Origin: Oceanospirillaceae bacterium
Lineage (GTDB): Bacteria; Pseudomonadota; Gammaproteobacteria; Pseudomonadales; Balneatricaceae
Direction of reading: 5' to 3'
Length of the DNA stretch: 64,000 bases
Assembly (NCBI GenBank): GCA_013215505.1
Contig: JABSQZ010000001.1
Coordinates: forward strand, 676,881-740,880
Numbering within the stretch: the first letter of the stretch is position 1; each line of letters opens with the position of its first letter. Of this stretch, positions 56,438 through 64,000 are shown one piece after another. A model generated the notes under the pieces. It was not told the DNA's origin, made no database searches, and saw nothing but the letters and a program-made list of their open reading frames with translations. A program made the position numbers and the translations under genes.

Positions 56438-56620
56438 GTGAACTCTATAATTTATCAACTCAAGTACATTAGAAAAGCACCTGAACACCCTAACACCTAG
56501 ACCTCTAATACCTCCAATACCCCTGTTACAACTGGTGATATTATTGAGCTTGATACCGGCGAGTTTCGCTATGTACCCAAAGTCACCAGAGGTAAATTAG
56601 CGAAACAACTTTTCTTTTAA
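56438..56620 (+). pseudogene. YKLKYI-family copy interrupted by a stop
   Basis: GTG opens NSIIYQLKYIRKAPEHPN, then a TAG stop at codon 21. The frame continues TSNTPVTTGDIIELDTGEFR then YVPKV and ends early. The start codon, the stop and the short C-terminus mark it as decayed. Confidence 0.7.
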
Positions 56621-56799
56621 AACCAATAAATTACAACAAGTTGAAATTTATACCAGCGATATACGCAGCAGACTCTGAAAGGACAGATAGAGCTTCATGT
56701 CTAGCATCTGCAACAGTAGCTGGTTCGTCCCCCTGCATGTTTTCAGCAACGCTTTTGCTCTTGGTTGGTCATGCATTGTGGACATTCCTTTACTGTATG

Positions 56800-56924
56800 G
56801 ATTGACAGAATTTGTGGCTGCTAAAGTGCTAACTTTGTGAAATGCATTAAAATTTAATTGGCCCTGCTCAATAGTTATTTTTCAATACCGAAATATCGGA
56901 AATTTGACTATATTCGTCATGATG
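56800..56924 (-). pseudogene. KilA-N fragment
   Basis: MTNIVKFPIFRY, a stop, then EQGQLNFNAFHKVSTLA: a longer but stop-interrupted version of the regulator N-terminus, upstream of the small gene at 57015. Confidence 0.55.
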
Positions 56925-57014
56925 ACCTCATGTTCTAATTGCGCCGTGTCACGCTTTGGACACACTAAAAATTACTATCAAAGCTTCCATAACAATCAGG
57001 CACAAGAACTACGT

Positions 57015-57254
57015 ATGACCTCTAGAACTTATAAACTTAAATACATTCACGATGCCCTTCACCACCCAAAATCCTTTACCTCTAATACCTCTGTTACAAC
57101 CTGCGATGTTATTGAGGTTGATACTGGGGATTTTCGCTATGTGGAGAAAATAGAGGAACGTGAAAATGGCTATCAACTGTTTCTCTCAGGACCCTTGGAA
57201 TCCGGTGAACTGGAGTATCTATCATCGATTCGACAAGGGTGTCTGATAAAATAG
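57015..57254 (+). CDS. YKLKYI-family small protein, copy at 57 kb
   Basis: The start at 57015 matches the family start MTSRTYKLKYIHDALHHPKS. The 79-residue product has FTSNTSVTTCDVIEVDTGDF and ends ELEYLSSIRQGCLIK. It is the last small gene before the recombinase. Confidence 0.68.
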   Translation: MTSRTYKLKYIHDALHHPKSFTSNTSVTTCDVIEVDTGDFRYVEKIEERENGYQLFLSGPLESGELEYLSSIRQGCLIK

Positions 57255-57513
57255 AAAGAGCTTCATGTCTAGAATCTGCTTCAGCAGTTACTGTGTTTCC
57301 CTGCATTTTTTCAAGTAGCGCGTCTTAGTTGCGCAAGAATTTTGGGTCTTCCTTTACTGTATGGAATCACATAGGTTGCGACTGATTAAAGACAAGATTA
57401 CCGGCTACGATCTAACAACTGCCTGAGATGGATATAAATCAGGCCTCAATAGCTTCGCTGTTACTTTATGATCAACAGCCGCAGCTATTCTCAAAGACGC
57501 CCTGGCTGATGCT

Positions 57514-58251
57514 GTGGTTAAAGTTAACCCTGTTACTCTAATAGAGAATAGAAAGGTACTCAAGCAAGCGCCAGACCCATTCACAATAGCGAAAATTGAT
57601 AGGATCCTGGCAACCAAGACTCGCCGGCCACAAGATTTACTGATGATGAAGTTTGCCTTCTGGACTGGGGTTAGAGTGTGTAAGCTGATTTCGATTGGGT
57701 GGGATGATATTGATTTAGACCGAGGCATTGTTCGGATTAAGAAAGCCCATGTTAAAGGCTATTACAAAGTACCTAAGACACGCGGATCTGTGCGAGAAAT
57801 TGAGCTATTGCAGCCGGCTATTGAGGCTATTAAAGAGCAGAAAGTTAATAGCTATATTATCCCTGCTATAGAGATAAGAGTTATCCAGGAAAGTACCAGA
57901 ACGGTTGACACTGAACTATGGCGTCCGGCTTGGCGTAATAGCCTTTATGGCAATGCACACAATAGTGATGGGGCTGTTCGTGATAGATTCTGGAAACATC
58001 ATTTAGTGTTATCTAAAGTGAGATATAGCGGGCCCAATCATGCCAGGCATACTTTTGCTTCACAGTTGCTTTCAACAGGGATGATTTCTAAAGATTGGAC
58101 CGCTCAGCAGATGGGCCACACTAACACCAAGATGCTAGATGACCACTATGCGAAATGGATACCAGAAGATGCCCCGCCGATGGCAGATATGGTCAATAAG
58201 ATTATGGGGTTCTTAAGTAGAGGCCACTCACAGAAACGTCATGTGCAATAG
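57514..58251 (+). CDS. Tyrosine recombinase (phage integrase), N-terminally truncated
   Basis: This 245-residue product covers the catalytic domain: R54 in TGVRVCKL, K89 in VPKTRG, R178 in PNHARHTFAS, H201 in MGHTNT and the nucleophile Y212 in DDHYAKW. The arm-binding and core-binding N-terminal domains are missing. An upstream frame (AAAILKDALADAVVKVNP) continues back from the start but meets a stop near 57461. The catalytic set is complete, but whether the shortened protein works is doubtful. It lies at the end of the small-gene cluster. Confidence 0.8.
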   Translation: MVKVNPVTLIENRKVLKQAPDPFTIAKIDRILATKTRRPQDLLMMKFAFWTGVRVCKLISIGWDDIDLDRGIVRIKKAHVKGYYKVPKTRGSVREIELLQPAIEAIKEQKVNSYIIPAIEIRVIQESTRTVDTELWRPAWRNSLYGNAHNSDGAVRDRFWKHHLVLSKVRYSGPNHARHTFASQLLSTGMISKDWTAQQMGHTNTKMLDDHYAKWIPEDAPPMADMVNKIMGFLSRGHSQKRHVQ

Positions 58252-58310
58252 CTCATTTTAGCAATGTAATTTCTAATCTTAAACATAGCCCCCCTGTCCT
58301 GACTAGACAC

Positions 58311-58370
58311 ATTGCAGACATTTCAAAAGTACTGGTGAGCTGCGTTTTTGTAACTAAATATGCGTTAAAA
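58311..58370 (+). repeat. Dispersed CAGACATTT repeat, copy 3
   Basis: ATTGCAGACATTTCAAAAGT is followed by ACTGGTGAGCTGCG and AACTAAATATG. It matches 13134 and 59877. Confidence 0.6.
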
Positions 58371-58389
58371 AACTAAGCTCCCACCACAT

Positions 58390-59127
58390 TTAGTTATATT
58401 GCATAATGATTTTTAATAAATTGCCATTTTCTTTCATTATGGCTAGCTCTTGATTAAAAACCGAAACAAAGGACTGCCACTTTTTATTAAACATAATTCT
58501 GAACTCATAACTGTTTATTTCCTTCTTTGAGATATAAAATTTTCCCTGCATAGAGGGGTCATTTTTAATGATCAATTTGCCCACACGCTCTTCCACAACC
58601 GCACATTGACTGTGGCCCTTTAATATTTTTTTCAACATTAATACCTCACCGATAGCGACTGTGGTCCGTATCTTTCCATTGTCAAAAAATGGCTGCAACC
58701 GAGGGTAGAAATAACCTAAGTTAATGCCAACCAATTTCCCAATCAAATCACTAGGTTGAGTATATTTTATCGGGGTGTGACTGGGAGAAAAAAGCATATC
58801 TTTAACCACGACTATTACATCACTAAATATAAAGTCATCTTGATTAGAAACCCACTCTTTAGCACTGGGAGATGCGTCGAGAGTGCCTGCTAAAATCCCC
58901 GATTCAACCCTGTTTTTAGGGATCTCTACAGAGTTAATGACATAGTCATATTTATTAGCGATCACCTCTAAGACATCAACGATGATACCCGAAGCTTTTC
59001 CTGTCGGATTAGAAATCATATAGGGGGGGTAGCCCCCTTCAGAAATGTTTAAAGTAATAGATTCATTGGCAGTAACAAGCTGTAGTGGCACAAGAAAAAA
59101 AATCAAAACAGCGAGAGCATTCTTCAT
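58390..59127 (-). CDS. Orphan periplasmic solute-binding protein, family 3-like
   Basis: This 245-residue protein has a signal peptide (ALAVLIFFLVPLQLVTA) and SBP-3 landmarks: SEGGYPPYMISN, ASGIIVDVLEVIANKYDYVI, DASPSAKEWVSNQDDFIFSD, and the C-terminal VFNQELAIMKENGNLLKIIM. No transporter genes are adjacent. It is the sixth orphan of this type in the window. Confidence 0.85.
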   Translation of the reverse strand: MKNALAVLIFFLVPLQLVTANESITLNISEGGYPPYMISNPTGKASGIIVDVLEVIANKYDYVINSVEIPKNRVESGILAGTLDASPSAKEWVSNQDDFIFSDVIVVVKDMLFSPSHTPIKYTQPSDLIGKLVGINLGYFYPRLQPFFDNGKIRTTVAIGEVLMLKKILKGHSQCAVVEERVGKLIIKNDPSMQGKFYISKKEINSYEFRIMFNKKWQSFVSVFNQELAIMKENGNLLKIIMQYN

Positions 59128-59361
59128 AAATCCTTCCTTATCAACTATATACTTTGGCTTAGTTATTGGGAAATCATCCGCTTATGGACGACAGTGGTTG
59201 AATGCCAGCCACATCAATGTACCACTACACAAGCCAAGTATAGTTAATGACAAGTAAAATAGGGACAAAGACTAAAACTTGAATATATATCGAGTGAATA
59301 CGGCATTAAAGAATAATGGGGATGTTGAAATCCATACATTAATTTCTTTAGCTGCGAATCT
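59128..59361. other. Intergenic region
   Basis: It holds the promoter side of the solute-binding gene. No SOS box is visible upstream of the umuD pseudogene, so that regulatory part was lost in the duplication. Confidence 0.4.
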
Positions 59362-59833
59362 ATAATCCCTCGGGCCCAATGCGGTATGACAGGCTTTAAG
59401 TCTCCAGCTGCAGGGTACAAGCAATGAGCTCTTAATTTAGCCAGTTTATTAATTCAGCACCCTGAGGCTAGCTATGCCTGCTTTGGCGAAGGTGACTTCA
59501 TGACTGGAGACGGTATTTTTTCTGCTGATCTGTTGATCTGTTGATCTGTTGATCTGTTGATCTGTTGATCTGTTGATCTGTTGATCTGTTGATCTGTTGA
59601 TCTGTTGATTGTTACGCAAGCTGTTGGGGTAAAGAATGGTGATATTATCGTCGCCAATCTAGGATCTAAACGGCTGCTTTGTCTGCAAAAAAATTGATAC
59701 CAAGCACCAAAGGCTAATCTCGTCAGGTGCAGGATTCTCCACCTATCAATGACGAGAAGGTGATGATTTTTTAGTTAAGAGGGTCGTTTTTAGCCCAGTT
59801 GGAATGCATGCAGAATTCACAAAAAGCTTATGA
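59362..59833 (+). pseudogene. Inverted, broken umuD copy
   Basis: The copy matches the umuD gene at 18105 from MTGFKSPAA to the terminal EFTKSL, on the opposite strand. It is broken by stops and frameshifts, and by a microsatellite expansion after FSADLL. Downstream similarity continues past the stop codon into the shared CAGACATTT repeat. The GDSM region reads GDFMTGDG, so the catalytic serine codon is also lost. Confidence 0.85.
59525..59610 (+). repeat. 8-bp microsatellite TTGATCTG inside the umuD pseudogene
   Basis: Nine perfect TTGATCTG units (59533-59604), preceded by CTGATCTG and followed by TTGATT, replace the short GATCTATTAAT segment of the intact gene. The unit is not a multiple of three, so each gained or lost copy shifts the frame. 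Confidence 0.95.
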
Positions 59834-59876
59834 GCACTGCCTTTTATGAAAAGGGCTCGAAGTCGGGTTATGACAC

Positions 59877-59940
59877 ATTGCAGACATTTTTAAAGGCTCT
59901 GGCGAAAGGTGTTTTTAAAACCAAATAGGTGTCTAGAAAA
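59877..59940 (+). repeat. Dispersed CAGACATTT repeat, copy 4
   Basis: ATTGCAGACATTTTTAAAGG, CTGGCGAAAGG and GTGTCTAGAAAAC follow the umuD pseudogene directly, as the reverse copy at 18000 follows intact umuD. Confidence 0.6.
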
Positions 59941-59991
59941 CTACCGACGGAGTATATGAATCAGCATTTACTTTGTTTGTAACTTTTTACG

Positions 59992-60387
59992 CTACGACCA
60001 ACTAGATCTTAGCTTTTCAAGGTCTCGTTGGCCATTAACATAGGTTAGCTTAAAAAAATCAATTGTAAGAGGCCAAGGCTCATCGTAAGAATATGCTTCA
60101 AGCATTTTTATGATTCCATCTTCTACATACAATATAAAGCCAGCTCCAAAATCTAACCCCTCTATATCTGCATGAACATCACCAATTCTAAATTCTAAAC
60201 TAGAATTAGTAGCGCTTGCTTTGCAAGATTGGGGGACAACTAAGTTAGTGAAGAAACCGACACCAGACAATTTACGATTTTCCACACTAACTAAATCTAA
60301 TTGCGCTTTTAGATTTAAAAGGACACCATCTTCTCCATCCAGTAGCATTTTTAAGACGTCTTTCTCTAGCTTAGTAAGATTATTCAT
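59992..60387 (-). CDS. Putative immunity-type small protein
   Basis: This 131-residue acidic protein begins MNNLTKLEKDVLKMLLDGED. Its start codon overlaps, as ATGA, the stop of a 27-codon tail-like frame. That arrangement and size are typical of immunity proteins encoded just after a polymorphic toxin tip. No toxin body is present. No specific family is recognised. Confidence 0.6.
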   Translation of the reverse strand: MNNLTKLEKDVLKMLLDGEDGVLLNLKAQLDLVSVENRKLSGVGFFTNLVVPQSCKASATNSSLEFRIGDVHADIEGLDFGAGFILYVEDGIIKMLEAYSYDEPWPLTIDFFKLTYVNGQRDLEKLRSSWS

Positions 60388-60467
60388 TTGAATGCAGTAC
60401 CTATTTTAACAACATCATCAACTACATTTCTTCTAACAGTCACCGTTTCACTACCGACTTTTACCAT
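60384..60467 (-). pseudogene. C-terminal toxin-tip-like fragment
   Basis: Twenty-seven codons read MVKVGSETVTVRRNVVDDVV then KIGTAFK and end in an ATGA overlap with the next gene. It looks like the extreme C-terminus of a larger protein, such as a toxin or RHS/CdiA tip, whose body has been lost. The inference rests on gene coupling rather than on a recognised domain. Confidence 0.4.
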
Positions 60468-60482
60468 CGCTTGCAACCAAGG

Positions 60483-60944
60483 TTAATGGTTAGATACTAC
60501 GTCTAGAATCGAATCAAACCACGCAGTCGATCTATCATCTAATATCACGTCCTCAATATCCCTGCCAACTTGGCTCCTGATTTGAAGTACATCAAGATCA
60601 TCTTCAAAGCCAGAAATAACAGGCTCGCCAAGATCTAGGCATTTAATGACCATAACATTGCCTAGATAATTAGTTCTAATAGTAATTATTTCGTGCTCTA
60701 GAGAAGACCAAACACCACTATCTGAATCATCAGATAATATTTCAATTAGCCTGTCTGAACACTCCATATTTAGAGGGAAAATAGAAAATATTTTCTCCTG
60801 TGACTCTGGATTCCAAGCTAACAAAGAAGCAAAGAACCAACCGGTCCGGTCAGTAATGGTAATCAAACCAGTCACTACACCGTCATACCAATCTATGACT
60901 TTTATCTTATCAATTTCAACTCTGTTAATCAGGGCAGGTTTCAT
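60483..60944 (-). CDS. Putative immunity-type small protein
   Basis: This 153-residue protein is acidic, without signal peptide or membrane segment (VIDWYDGVVTGLITITDRTG, WSSLEHEIITIRTNYLGNVM). It lies 35 bp after the lipoprotein gene on the same strand and 15 bp before the tail-like fragment. Length, charge and position resemble orphan immunity genes. No named family is recognised. Confidence 0.6.
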   Translation of the reverse strand: MKPALINRVEIDKIKVIDWYDGVVTGLITITDRTGWFFASLLAWNPESQEKIFSIFPLNMECSDRLIEILSDDSDSGVWSSLEHEIITIRTNYLGNVMVIKCLDLGEPVISGFEDDLDVLQIRSQVGRDIEDVILDDRSTAWFDSILDVVSNH

Positions 60945-60979
60945 CGATAAGTAGTCCCCCAGGACAATTCGAATAATCT

Positions 60980-61312
60980 TTAGCGCTCAAGCTCATATTC
61001 AATGACTCTTAGCTCATATTTTTCATCCAGCTTAAATCGGATTAATAACGTAGTTTCATATATAAGTCTGAAGTTACCAATATTGGGCGCCATAGAATAA
61101 ATTATTTTTTCATCTTCCACATATGAATTTACCAACTTGAGGCCAGTCAAATACTCTTCGATTTGCTCTTTTCCTGAACCCACAGGTAGTGAGGAATTCA
61201 TGGTTGATTTAAAAGTTTCCAAACTATTCATAGTCACTTTTCTATCATCATTGAAGCAGCCTGTTGTTAGCAATAAAGTTAGACATATAAAGCTGATGAT
61301 TAATTTATACAT
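60980..61312 (-). CDS. Small lipoprotein
   Basis: This 110-residue protein has a type II signal (LIISFICLTLLLTTGC, lipobox TTGC), a short mature domain with NSLETFKSTMNSSLPVGSGK, and a charged C-terminus (DEKYELRVIEYELER). It may be the first gene of the run 61312-59992. The function is unknown. Confidence 0.65.
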   Translation of the reverse strand: MYKLIISFICLTLLLTTGCFNDDRKVTMNSLETFKSTMNSSLPVGSGKEQIEEYLTGLKLVNSYVEDEKIIYSMAPNIGNFRLIYETTLLIRFKLDEKYELRVIEYELER

Positions 61313-61361
61313 AACGTTTGGCCTACATTCTGTCGATGATGAACAGGTTTATAACACTTAA

Positions 61362-61395
61362 CTTAATGTCTGCAATTGGCCGATACCGTCATCTA
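61362..61395 (+). repeat. GGCCG repeat between single-gene units
   Basis: AATGTCTGCAATTGGCCGAT followed by ACCGTCATC lies between genes. Similar elements lie at 62390-62410, 63032-63062 and 61800-61830 in this run, and near 9084, 10507, 11889, 13660, 14318, 22185 and 23375. Confidence 0.6.
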
Positions 61396-61409
61396 AAATA
61401 ATTTCCTTG

Positions 61410-61733
61410 TTATGCCTCGACTTCGCTAAGCCATCCATCGAACCAACTATATGGTAATTTAACTTTATCTAAATCCATTTTTTGAAGCTCATCCGTGCTG
61501 TAAGTATTTACAAGGAAAAGGTCCCATTGAGTTTCAACATCAGCTAAGAGGCATAATAAATTCTCTATACCTTCAGGAGCATCAACATCGGAATATTGAT
61601 ACCAGAATTTTTCGCACCACTCAGCGATCTGTTTGTGTGAATACAGTGATTGATATCGGTCAGCCCCTGACTTTAATAGCACCACAAAGTTTTGCTTCGT
61701 GAAATCTAATTCTATTAACTTACTTAAAATCAT
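61410..61733 (-). CDS. Putative immunity-type small protein
   Basis: This 107-residue acidic protein (MILSKLIELDFTKQNFVVLL) has aromatic-rich segments (WCEKFWYQYSDVDAPEGIEN) and ends YSWFDGWLSEVEA. It is a single gene flanked by GGCCG repeats, in the same orientation as its neighbours. No family is recognised. Confidence 0.6.
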   Translation of the reverse strand: MILSKLIELDFTKQNFVVLLKSGADRYQSLYSHKQIAEWCEKFWYQYSDVDAPEGIENLLCLLADVETQWDLFLVNTYSTDELQKMDLDKVKLPYSWFDGWLSEVEA

Positions 61734-61903
61734 AGCGAGAACACCGTTTATGCATATTGCTCCATTGGACTTGCATCAAAATTATTCACACTCTTTTCAA
61801 TATGGCAGCTATTGGCCGTTAAGCGCCAGTGAACCGCATGAGTTGACACATAGCGGCTGTTTAAGAACAGGAGTTAACGCCGCCAACAATCGTTGGTTTC
61901 TGA

Positions 61904-62230
61904 CTACTTAAATTGGTTTTCATATATTTCATTATGGTGGCTAAAGTGCTTTTCAAACTCATCAGATGATACTAGCAATGCAGTAACTTCAATTGCTTGT
62001 TCCCCTAACTCTTCAGATAGATCCTCAATGGTTACCATTTCGCACTGAACTTGCTCATTAGTAAACTGGATGAAGACCTTAACAATACTGGTTAGCTTAT
62101 CTTTGTCATATGTTTCGCTAGGAACCAACTCACCCACAACAAAACCCATCGGAGGATCTCCGCGCTCGAATTTAGTTGTTCCTATAATCTTATTATCACA
62201 GTGAATTTCGTATACCAATGAAACCTCCAA
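61904..62230 (-). CDS. Hypothetical small protein
   Basis: This 108-residue acidic protein (MEVSLVYEIHCDNKIIGTTK) has a beta-rich first half and the helical end SSDEFEKHFSHHNEIYENQF. It is separated from both neighbours by GGCCG-type repeats. The style is that of orphan immunity or cassette proteins, but no family is recognised. Confidence 0.6.
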   Translation of the reverse strand: MEVSLVYEIHCDNKIIGTTKFERGDPPMGFVVGELVPSETYDKDKLTSIVKVFIQFTNEQVQCEMVTIEDLSEELGEQAIEVTALLVSSDEFEKHFSHHNEIYENQFK

Positions 62231-62460
62231 AAGCAGCTAACTCCTTCATAATACTATTTTTATTGATGCGGCGCTGCAAAGTGCTAAACAGCTGGAACAG
62301 CCATATTTCAAAGACGTATTAAACGTTAATGACTGATGAATGACAAGGGGAGATCAGAGGATAGATACACAACGTAGAATGTCTCCTTTTGGCCGATACC
62401 GTCGTTTGCCAATACATCAATTTAGCTAATCTGATCCTGTCGGAGTGGTTAATTTACTTG

Positions 62461-62859
62461 TTAATATCTCGCTCTCGGAAACTCTATTGGCTCACCTGTG
62501 ACCTCAAAATTTTCTGAATAAATATACCATTCTGACCAATCATCGACTTGCCAAAAACCATCGAAATGAAACAATCCATTTTTATGTTTTCCGTGCATTA
62601 CTTCATCTATTGGGGCGCTTGGATTGGGGTGGCTGATTGGCGATTTGTCATTATGCCAAATAAGGGCATTTTCAGATTTCACTTTCTTGAAAACAACTTG
62701 GGCATTTTTTAACTCAATGATATTTCCATTAGCTAGAGGGTGCTCTGGTGTAACAATGACAAAATCAAAATTAATTTCAATACAATCACCCTCTCTCTTC
62801 ACAGATTCAACTGAAGCATCATGAAAACTCAATTGATTGAAGTTTTTCAATATTTTCAT
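62461..62859 (-). CDS. Hypothetical protein, possible immunity type
   Basis: This 132-residue protein begins with FNQLSFHDASVESVKREG, a beta-rich opening often seen in small immunity-like proteins. It has several tryptophans in its C-terminal half (GFWQVDDWSEWYIYSENF). It is flanked by GGCCG repeats and by about 230-bp spacers. The function is not assigned. Confidence 0.58.
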   Translation of the reverse strand: MKILKNFNQLSFHDASVESVKREGDCIEINFDFVIVTPEHPLANGNIIELKNAQVVFKKVKSENALIWHNDKSPISHPNPSAPIDEVMHGKHKNGLFHFDGFWQVDDWSEWYIYSENFEVTGEPIEFPRARY

Positions 62860-63104
62860 ATTTTTCTTCTAAAAGTTAATTGATGCGGATACCAACTATT
62901 CGAAAGCTGCTATTAATCAACTTTAAACATTTTGTTAATGATTCTAGTACGTTAACAGTAAAAATAGGATCAATCAATTCGGTGGGGTTATAGACAAACA
63001 GAGAGTCGTAATTTCGAGTCTAGTGGAACGGCTAATGTCTGCAATTGGCCGTTAGTCGTCATAGCTCTCGTCACAGCCAAAAAACGCTCATGTGCCTGTG
63101 ATTG

Positions 63105-63515
63105 TTAGCTCTTGAATATTTGTTTATCACCGTACTCAAAAACCGCTATTTGTGCTGATGGTACTACTGCAGATGCTGAAAAAATATATTCTACAATTTT
63201 GGCAGAAATACCGGACTCCAATAGTTCATACTCGCTTTCAGGCATATCACTATTTGTAGCCTCGAAGATTGTATTTAGCACCTCGTCACATGTGATTTCA
63301 ATGCCGCATTGATCAATTCTATACGGGGTGCTGCCTAGTGATGGGAAAATCAACACCCTGCCGGTATCATTCCAGAGTTCAAATCTAATCGTATCCCAGC
63401 TGTTAGTTTGATGCTGTGACACTAAGCTCTCAAAACCAAGTAGAGCCTCACTTATAAGACCTTCAATCTCAGCGATAACTGAGCATTTTTTCCGATCAAT
63501 TAGGATATCTGACAT
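63105..63515 (-). CDS. Hypothetical small protein overlapping the HAD gene
   Basis: This 136-residue acidic protein (MSDILIDRKKCSVIAEIEGL) has a start that overlaps the end of the HAD-like gene by 16 bp, implying translational coupling or late insertion. It has an IRFELWNDTGRVLIFPSLGS strand-rich centre and SAQIAVFEYGDKQIFKS at the end. No family is recognised. Confidence 0.58.
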   Translation of the reverse strand: MSDILIDRKKCSVIAEIEGLISEALLGFESLVSQHQTNSWDTIRFELWNDTGRVLIFPSLGSTPYRIDQCGIEITCDEVLNTIFEATNSDMPESEYELLESGISAKIVEYIFSASAVVPSAQIAVFEYGDKQIFKS

Positions 63516-64000
63516 TTGGGTAAGCCTGAATGAAAGCTAACAGAAGCTGATTTTTCCAGGATCTGTTCACCAATATTCTCCAATGAGTTAACCACCAAGG
63601 TAGGGCTTAGCTCCCAATCATCGAACAACGCTGCTCCACTGCGTTTTAACCAGGCTGCTTGCATGCCAAAATTAAGGGCACCTATCACATCGAAAGGGTT
63701 GCTGGATATTAACCAAGTCTGTTCTTTTGTTGCAGCGCTGCGTTGTAAAAAGTAATCATAGACAGCAGGATCTGGCTTAAAGGTCTGCAGATCGTCAACA
63801 CTGACTACGTCTAGCAGGTACTGTTCTGTGTCTGAAGCCTGCAGCAACTTACGCACTGCGACTTCAGTGCCGTTGGAGAACGCATAGGGATTAAATTGAT
63901 TTCGATCCAGAGCGGAAAGACCGCTAAGGGTATCTGAAAAGGCCGGTAGTTCTGAATACAGCGCTAGTAATTCAGATTTTTGCTCTGTACTCAGATCCAC
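63500..64000 (-). CDS. L-2-haloacid dehalogenase-like HAD hydrolase, partial
   Basis: The 166 residues visible are the C-terminal part of a type II haloacid-dehalogenase-like hydrolase; the N-terminus with the nucleophilic aspartate lies beyond the right edge. Landmarks are LDRNQFNPYAFSNGTEVAVR, KPDPAVYDYFLQRS and LISSNPFDVIGALNFGMQAA then WLKRSG, matching HAD motifs II-III of that branch. The C-terminal tail is probably altered where the next gene overlaps. Confidence 0.8.
   Translation of the reverse strand: MDLSTEQKSELLALYSELPAFSDTLSGLSALDRNQFNPYAFSNGTEVAVRKLLQASDTEQYLLDVVSVDDLQTFKPDPAVYDYFLQRSAATKEQTWLISSNPFDVIGALNFGMQAAWLKRSGAALFDDWELSPTLVVNSLENIGEQILEKSASVSFHSGLPKCQIS

Noticed and set aside
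59472-59657. Minus-strand frame with a repeated NRSTDQQI motif
   Set aside because: It is only the reverse reading of the TTGATCTG microsatellite in the umuD pseudogene.
59992-63515. Definite integron cassette array
   Set aside because: No integron integrase is in the window and clear attC core sites with both simple sites could not be found by eye, so only a cassette-like arrangement is claimed.

Overview
The window looks like a piece of a marine-type gammaproteobacterial chromosome of moderate to low GC. RuvC, alanine racemase, RidA, Lrp, transaldolase, DusA, PilZ and chemotaxis genes are all of gammaproteobacterial type. There are also two LexA-type SOS boxes and many orphan periplasmic family-3 solute-binding proteins. 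No rRNA, tRNA or CRISPR array was seen.

0-6.6 kb is a housekeeping block: ruvC, alr, ridA, divergent lrp, then tal and dusA. Between lrp and tal lies the most striking non-coding feature of the window. It is a tandem array of three (possibly more) CsrB/RsmZ-like RNAs, 3505-4422, made of hairpins whose loops carry AGGA/AAGGA and each ending in the same rho-independent terminator. The first two RNAs are preceded at identical spacing by a 15-bp palindrome, probably an activator site. This suggests a multi-copy RNA sponge for a CsrA/RsmA protein.

6.57-26.1 kb is a composite of decayed elements inserted at the 5' end of dusA. The dusA 5' segment is repeated at 14.5 kb and, more diverged, at 26.05 kb, and integrase remnants follow two of the dusA copies. 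Five direct copies of a roughly 205-bp repeat ending in the dusA core punctuate small cargo units: a capsid-protease remnant, a regulator with a VOC protein, a secreted protein, and two near-identical solute-binding proteins. Other cargo includes GFA, acetyltransferase, SEC-C, IS200-like transposase, UmuD and DUF4189 genes.

19.3-21 kb, 46.0-46.7 kb and 54.5-58.3 kb hold repeated modules of two unrecognised small protein families: a 67-residue four-cysteine zinc-ribbon-like protein and a roughly 79-residue protein starting near YKLKYI. In the first and last clusters they lie beside minus-strand N-terminal fragments of a KilA-N-type phage regulator. Family members are intact, stop-interrupted or truncated, so the module has been repeatedly duplicated. 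The last cluster ends at a tyrosine recombinase.

24.8-53.3 kb is accessory chromosome: small hypotheticals, two paralogous chemoreceptors (the second flanked by heptamer tandem repeats in opposite orientation), lipoproteins, two metabolic pseudogenes, GST-like and DUF2971 proteins, more solute-binding proteins, a truncated sulfite-oxidase-like gene, SOS-controlled umuC, a MazG-like enzyme, a PilZ protein, a beta-barrel protein, a tautomerase and an SMP-30-like protein.

58.3-64 kb carries another solute-binding protein, an inverted and broken copy of umuD expanded by an 8-bp microsatellite, and a one-direction run of small single genes separated by GGCCG repeat sequences. That run looks like an orphan immunity-gene or cassette array. 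It ends in a haloacid-dehalogenase-like gene cut by the window edge.
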